DNA of 6,651 nucleotides. It comes from Bacillota bacterium (GTDB lineage: Bacteria; Bacillota; Bacilli; Alicyclobacillales; Alicyclobacillaceae). The stretch spans positions 1 to 6,651 of the forward strand of contig JAKAXI010000109.1 of assembly GCA_021816665.1 (NCBI GenBank), in the 5' to 3' direction. Each line of letters starts with the position of its first letter. The stretch's first letter is position 1. The translations under genes were made by a program, and so were the position numbers. Positions 5,344 to 6,651 of this stretch are shown piece after piece. The notes below the pieces were generated by a model, which searched no databases, had not been told where the DNA came from, and was given only the letters and a program-made list of their open reading frames with translations.

Positions 5344-6113
5344 CTGACTGTCTTGACATCACCGTCCTCACCCTCTTCCCGGGCATGTTCGATGGTCTTC
5401 TCGCGGAAAGCATGTGGAAACGAGCGTTAGCGCAGGAACGATTGAAATTGAGATTGGTTAACTTCAGAGATTTTGCGGTGGATAAACACAGAACTGTGGA
5501 TGACTACCCGTTTGGAGGAGGTGCCGGTATGCTTCTCAAGCCGGATCCTCTGTTTCGCGCTGTCGCGAGTCTTACCGATGATGCTGTCGCTCAAACGCGT
5601 GTCATTCTTCTCAGTCCGCAAGGGCGCCCGTTCACGCAAGGAGTCGCAGAGGAACTGGTCGCATCGGGGGAGCGCCTGGTGCTTGTCTGTGGCCACTACG
5701 AAGGTTTTGACGAGCGAATTCGCAGGCATTTAGCGACAGACGAGGTCTCGCTGGGCGATTTTGTTTTGACTGGCGGTGAAATTGCGGCGATGGCCATGAT
5801 CGACACAATGATTCGCCTGGTGCCGGGTGTTCTTGGCAATGGCGCATCTGCACACGACGATTCGTTTAGCTCTGGCCTACTGGAGTATCCTCAGTACACG
5901 CGTCCGGCCGATTACCAGGGGTGGCGTGTGCCGCCAGTGCTCGTGTCGGGGAATCACCAGGAAGTCGCTCGCTGGCGTCGGCGACAATCGCTCTGGCGAA
6001 CGTGGCGCCGACGACCGGACTTGCTGAGTTCGGCGGACCTGACGCAAGACGAACGAGATCTCGTCTCCAATTGGCAAAATGGGCAACTCCCGAACGCGGA
6101 GGATGATGTGTGA
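5340..6113 (+). CDS. trmD: tRNA (guanine-37-N1)-methyltransferase TrmD
   Basis: TrmD uses S-adenosylmethionine to methylate N1 of G37, next to the anticodon, preventing +1 frameshifts. The 257-residue SPOUT enzyme shows the N-terminal ITVLTLFPGMFDG (7-19), the DDYPFGGGAGMLLKPDP region (54-70), the trefoil-knot cofactor loops LLSPQGRPF (90-98), VCGHYEGFDERI (116-127) and SLGDFVLTGGEIAAM (137-151), the RLVPGVLG block (Arg159) and the catalytic-type aspartate D174 in the DDSFSSGLLEYPQYTRP block. The C-terminal Arg/Trp-rich helical domain (about 195-257) contacts tRNA in known enzymes. ATG 5340 overlaps the rimM stop. GGGGGA (5323-5328) is a rather distant site, so re-initiation after rimM is likely. 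In relatives rplS follows; here it does not. Confidence 0.97.
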   Translation: MTDCLDITVLTLFPGMFDGLLAESMWKRALAQERLKLRLVNFRDFAVDKHRTVDDYPFGGGAGMLLKPDPLFRAVASLTDDAVAQTRVILLSPQGRPFTQGVAEELVASGERLVLVCGHYEGFDERIRRHLATDEVSLGDFVLTGGEIAAMAMIDTMIRLVPGVLGNGASAHDDSFSSGLLEYPQYTRPADYQGWRVPPVLVSGNHQEVARWRRRQSLWRTWRRRPDLLSSADLTQDERDLVSNWQNGQLPNAEDDV

Positions 6114-6120
6114 GGATGTG

Positions 6121-6154
6121 CGGCACAGTGCCGTGTTGACTGTGCAGCAGTCAA
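6121..6154 (+). promoter_or_regulatory. Two tandem short hairpins after trmD
   Basis: CGGCAC-A-GTGCCG (6121-6133) and TTGACTG (6136-6142) with CAGTCAA (6148-6154), loop TGCAG, stand 7 and 22 nt after the trmD stop. Neither has a T-tract. They may protect the 3' end of the operon mRNA or mark a leaky end. Function is not shown. Confidence 0.4.
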
Positions 6155-6224
6155 GTGGACCCCAGACAAACGACGCTGAGCCTGTATCCCGAGTGCGCCG
6201 TCCGTCTGAGGTCTAATCCATGGT

Positions 6225-6380
6225 ATGAAGGCCGTGCAGCGAGCGTTCGAGGAAATTTTCGGGTGGTCCCCTGCGCAAGTCTGGGGAATACTGCTTGCAC
6301 GCATTCTCTCGATTGCCCCAACGATGCGTGGCGTCCGCCAGTCACCGGCCGCGAAGAATGCGATGTCGAACGAACGTTGA
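6225..6380 (+). CDS. Possible 51-residue hypothetical protein
   Basis: This frame from ATG 6225 to TGA 6380 encodes 51 residues: an amphipathic, partly hydrophobic first half (MKAVQRAFEEIFGWSPAQVW, then GILLARILSIAP) and a basic C-terminus. I do not recognise it. Third-position GC is about 67% (34 of 51 by my count), higher than the 60% of the 111-codon frame that overlaps it. Translation signals are poor: GAGGT (6208-6212) is 12 nt upstream and ATG 6221 (in another frame) ends at once in a stop. There is no convincing own promoter, so it would rely on read-through from trmD. It may be a real small gene, a remnant, or chance. Confidence 0.25.
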   Translation: MKAVQRAFEEIFGWSPAQVWGILLARILSIAPTMRGVRQSPAAKNAMSNER

Positions 6381-6514
6381 AGGCGGCTGGTTTGCATGAC
6401 TGGCACGAGCGGCAAACAGCGGTTGAGGACAATCCGCCCAGCACGAATTCGACGGTCAAAGAGGCGAGTTTTGTCGATGAGTGCAATTGAATGACGATAA
6501 TTCGCGTTTCTAGG

Positions 6515-6543
6515 TTGATCTCACGATTGTGGTGTGGTATATT
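6515..6543 (+). promoter_or_regulatory. Strong sigma-A promoter with extended -10
   Basis: The -35 box TTGATC (6515-6520), a 17-bp spacer and the -10 box TATATT (6538-6543), preceded by TGG (6535-6537), form the extended TGn-10 pattern favoured in Gram-positive bacteria. Transcription would start near 6550. It lies about 400 nt after trmD, in AT-richer sequence than its surroundings, and begins a new unit running out of the window. Confidence 0.8.
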
Positions 6544-6552
6544 AGTCGATGT

Positions 6553-6567
6553 CGCCGCGAGGCGGCG
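6553..6567 (+). promoter_or_regulatory. 5' hairpin at the start of the new transcript
   Basis: CGCCGC (6553-6558) and GCGGCG (6562-6567) form a perfect 6-bp stem with loop GAG, 3 nt after the predicted transcription start. Such 5'-terminal stems can protect mRNA from RNase J attack. The loop contributes to a GAGG that could serve as ribosome site for GTG 6573, 10 nt away. Confidence 0.5.
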
Positions 6568-6572
6568 CCGCT

Positions 6573-6651
6573 GTGAAAGACCTCATAAACCGCGTCACAT
6601 CAAGGTTTCTCGGGTTTTTCAACTGGCTGTCTGGCAGAGTTTCAAGTGGGT
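6573..6651 (+). CDS. Possible start of an unidentified gene (3' end outside window)
   Basis: From GTG 6573 the frame stays open to the window end (26 codons, beginning VKDLINRVTSRFLGFFNWLS), downstream of the strong promoter. An in-frame ATG at 6549 coincides with the predicted transcription start and would make a leaderless mRNA with eight extra residues (MSPRGGAA). An in-frame TAG at 6543 blocks anything further upstream. The only ribosome site is a weak GAGG (6559-6562) in the hairpin. The sequence is basic and amphipathic and matches no family I recognise; it does not look like ribosomal protein L19, expected here by synteny. Alternatively this is an untranslated leader (for example an L19-type leader) of a gene further on. 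Certainty is low. Confidence 0.3.
   Translation, partial: MKDLINRVTSRFLGFFNWLSGRVSSG

Larger units (their letters stand above)
6114..6514 (+). other. About 400 nt after trmD without a convincing gene
   Basis: Open frames exist on both strands over 6151-6490 (111 codons each), but neither resembles a known protein or has a good ribosome site. The most protein-like piece is the 51-codon ORF at 6225-6380. A 37-codon frame (6103-6216) overlaps the trmD end. Apart from the hairpins at 6121-6154, a stem 6386-6395 with 6412-6420 (9 bp, one bulged G) is visible. Two alternative stems around 6272-6303 and 6282-6320 exclude each other. I see no T-rich terminator, tRNA or known RNA motif. In relatives rplS would be at or near this place. 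Confidence 0.6.

Noticed and set aside
5353..5358. TTGACA in the first codons of trmD as a -35 box
   Set aside because: No acceptable -10 box lies 16-19 bp downstream; the region is CCCTCTTCCC.
6103..6216. 37-codon frame overlapping the trmD end, after GCGGAGG
   Set aside because: Spacing to ATG 6103 or 6106 is 0-3 nt, the product has no recognisable features and its DNA is part of trmD and the post-operon hairpins.
6151..6490. Overlapping 111-codon open frames on both strands
   Set aside because: They mirror each other in GC-rich DNA, lack ribosome sites and resemble no family. The + frame has lower third-position GC (about 60% by my count) than the 51-codon frame it overlaps.
1..6651. CRISPR arrays, transposases, tRNA, rRNA, tmRNA, SRP RNA
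   Set aside because: I looked for spaced direct repeats, transposase-like proteins and conserved RNA cores such as the SRP RNA tetraloop region and found none.

Overview
This window is a piece of the housekeeping smc-ftsY-ylxM-ffh-rpsP-khpA-ylqD-rimM-trmD cluster of a low-GC-phylum (Firmicutes/Bacillota) bacterium. The gene order matches the rnc-smc-ftsY-ylxM-ffh-rpsP-ylqC-ylqD-rimM-trmD-rplS locus of Bacillus and relatives. YlxM next to ffh, and YlqD between khpA and rimM, are typical of Bacilli. The fairly high GC content, strong Shine-Dalgarno sites and frequent GTG/TTG starts fit an Alicyclobacillaceae-like member of the Bacillales; that placement is inference and is not proven by the sequence.

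Layout: everything recognisable is on the + strand. Bases 2-571 are the C-terminal ATPase lobe of SMC, cut by the window edge. FtsY (581-1492), YlxM (1534-1920) and Ffh (1926-3398) follow and together supply the protein side of the signal recognition particle system. Then come ribosomal protein S16 (3466-3738), the RNA-binding KH protein KhpA (3837-4070), coiled-coil YlqD (4118-4543), the 30S maturation factor RimM (4678-5343) and the tRNA m1G37 methyltransferase TrmD (5340-6113). Most junctions are tight (5-50 nt, or a 4-nt overlap at rimM/trmD), as in one operon. The main exceptions are 98 nt before khpA, with a 12-bp hairpin, and 134 nt before rimM, with three tandem hairpins.

After trmD the expected rplS is absent. 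Instead there are about 400 nt with no convincing gene, a few hairpins and one weak 51-codon ORF. A very good sigma-A-type promoter with an extended -10 (6515-6543) follows, opening a new transcription unit whose first about 100 nt run off the window. That unit could be a small or larger protein gene, or an untranslated leader.

Functionally the cluster joins chromosome segregation (SMC), co-translational membrane targeting (FtsY, Ffh, YlxM) and ribosome/tRNA maturation (S16, RimM, TrmD, probably KhpA). I see no mobile element, CRISPR array, tRNA, rRNA or obvious new gene system. The points worth a second look are regulatory: a near-consensus promoter embedded in the 5' end of ylxM, the structured rimM leader with competing pairings around the start codon, and the unexplained spacer and new promoter after trmD.
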